A stretch of 5,452 bases of DNA from an uncultured Eubacterium sp. (GTDB taxonomy: Bacteria; Bacillota; Clostridia; Lachnospirales; Lachnospiraceae). The DNA is taken from NCBI GenBank assembly GCA_904502145.1, contig CAJGDH010000131.1, forward strand, positions 1 to 5,452, in the 5' to 3' direction. The notes under the pieces are model-generated. The model was not told the DNA's origin. It did no database searches and worked only from the letters and a program-made list of their open reading frames with translations. The position numbers and the translations under genes were made by a program. Numbering within the stretch: the stretch's first letter is position 1; the number at the start of each line of letters is the position of its first letter. Below are positions 4,865 through 5,452 of this stretch, one piece after another.

Positions 4865-5452
4865 TCAGTCCAGGAGTTCAAGCAGCATCGCATATACCGC
4901 TTCTTCATCCGGGGGGCATCCCGGAACATATTTTTCGAAACCCGCACAGCAGTTCCCCACGCCTGCCCATCCGGTCTTCCCCGAAAAACCCTGTCCTATG
5001 GCGATCTTTCCGTTCAGTTTTTCTGTCAGCTTCTCATACAGTCCTTCATCCTTCAGCCGGAGTATGGCCGGGGCGAGGGAGGCATAGCAGGCACTGCAGG
5101 AATCCGCGTCCTCCACGGCGTAAGAGATATCCAGGAGGCGGTCCGCTGTCTTTCTCTGTGCTTCAAAGGGATCACGGTCCAGGGCAGAGAACTCGCGAAG
5201 CTTCTCAGGTTTCTCTCTTCCGCGGTCCTCCCCTGAATTTTTTGTCCCATATACCAGGATCCTGCATCTCTCCAGATCCGTACTGCCGCAGCCAAGCTCT
5301 TCGGCAAGACGGATATAGTCCACGTCATAAGGTTCATAACCCAGAAGATGGCAGACATAAGCATCCATCAGTACAGGGTCCAACCCGGTCATGACACAGT
5401 TGGTCTCCACGGGATTGCCCCCGTCCTCCAGTTCCAGGTCACCGCAGATATG
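4865..5452 (-). CDS. DUF362 domain-containing protein (partial, N-terminus outside window)
   Basis: The frame stays open to the right edge, giving the C-terminal 195 residues and a TGA stop (4867-4865). The in-frame GTG at 5410 is not the likely start, because the 14 codons upstream of it (I-C-G-D-L-E, E-D-G-G-N-P) continue the family pattern. L-D-P-V-L-M-D-A-Y (24-32 of the fragment) and the following L-G-Y are typical of DUF362, whose members often accompany iron-sulfur clusters. There are ten cysteines, including D-S-C-S-A-C-Y (117-123), G-N-C-C (166-169) and P-G-C-P-P (177-181), plus I-G-Q-G-F (152-156). These suggest metal or cluster binding, but function is unestablished. Residues 70-105 are a charged linker. 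It is convergent with the C39-like gene, and the two stops are 151 bp apart. Confidence 0.82.
   Translation of the reverse strand, partial: HICGDLELEDGGNPVETNCVMTGLDPVLMDAYVCHLLGYEPYDVDYIRLAEELGCGSTDLERCRILVYGTKNSGEDRGREKPEKLREFSALDRDPFEAQRKTADRLLDISYAVEDADSCSACYASLAPAILRLKDEGLYEKLTEKLNGKIAIGQGFSGKTGWAGVGNCCAGFEKYVPGCPPDEEAVYAMLLELLD

Noticed and set aside
4852..5394. 180-codon open frame on the plus strand
   Set aside because: It lies antisense to the DUF362 gene, is rich in Pro, Arg and Ser as expected for a shadow frame, and has no family resemblance; the minus frame has clear DUF362 motifs.

Overview
The window looks like chromosomal DNA of a mid-GC Firmicute, most likely a gut Clostridium relative of the Lachnospiraceae type. 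This is inferred from purine-rich Shine-Dalgarno (SD) sites ahead of most genes, hairpin-plus-T-run terminators, and the style of the proteins, especially the cysteine-rich DUF362 protein and the TcdA/NadE pair. It is not a taxonomic proof.

Layout from left to right. Positions 1-89 hold the first 29 codons of a leftward membrane protein gene that runs off the edge. Positions 164-1042 (-) encode an MBL-fold metallohydrolase. A 240-bp divergent intergenic region carries a good promoter for it and a weaker one for the rightward gene at 1283-1849, a histidine phosphatase closed by a clear terminator at 1853-1897. Positions 1983-3573 (-) hold a two-gene unit, tcdA then nadE, transcribed leftward with 28 bp between them. 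A 208-bp AT-rich divergent region follows (3574-3780). It contains overlapping candidate promoters, a perfect DnaA-box 9-mer and a possible short leader ORF. Positions 3781-4713 (+) encode an exported C39-like cysteine peptidase homologue with an acidic spacer and a very basic catalytic domain, ended by a strong terminator at 4730-4780. Positions 4865-5452 (-) hold the C-terminal 195 residues of a DUF362 protein whose start lies beyond the window.

Most of this is housekeeping or general metabolism. NadE makes NAD, TcdA finishes the ct6A37 tRNA modification, and the two hydrolases have no assignable substrate. The genes do not form one obvious pathway, and the mixed orientations suggest several independent transcription units. 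I see no rRNA, tRNA, CRISPR array, transposase or phage gene. I did not find a convincing new multi-gene system. The most unusual element is the charge-split secreted C39-like protein and the compact regulatory region upstream of it.
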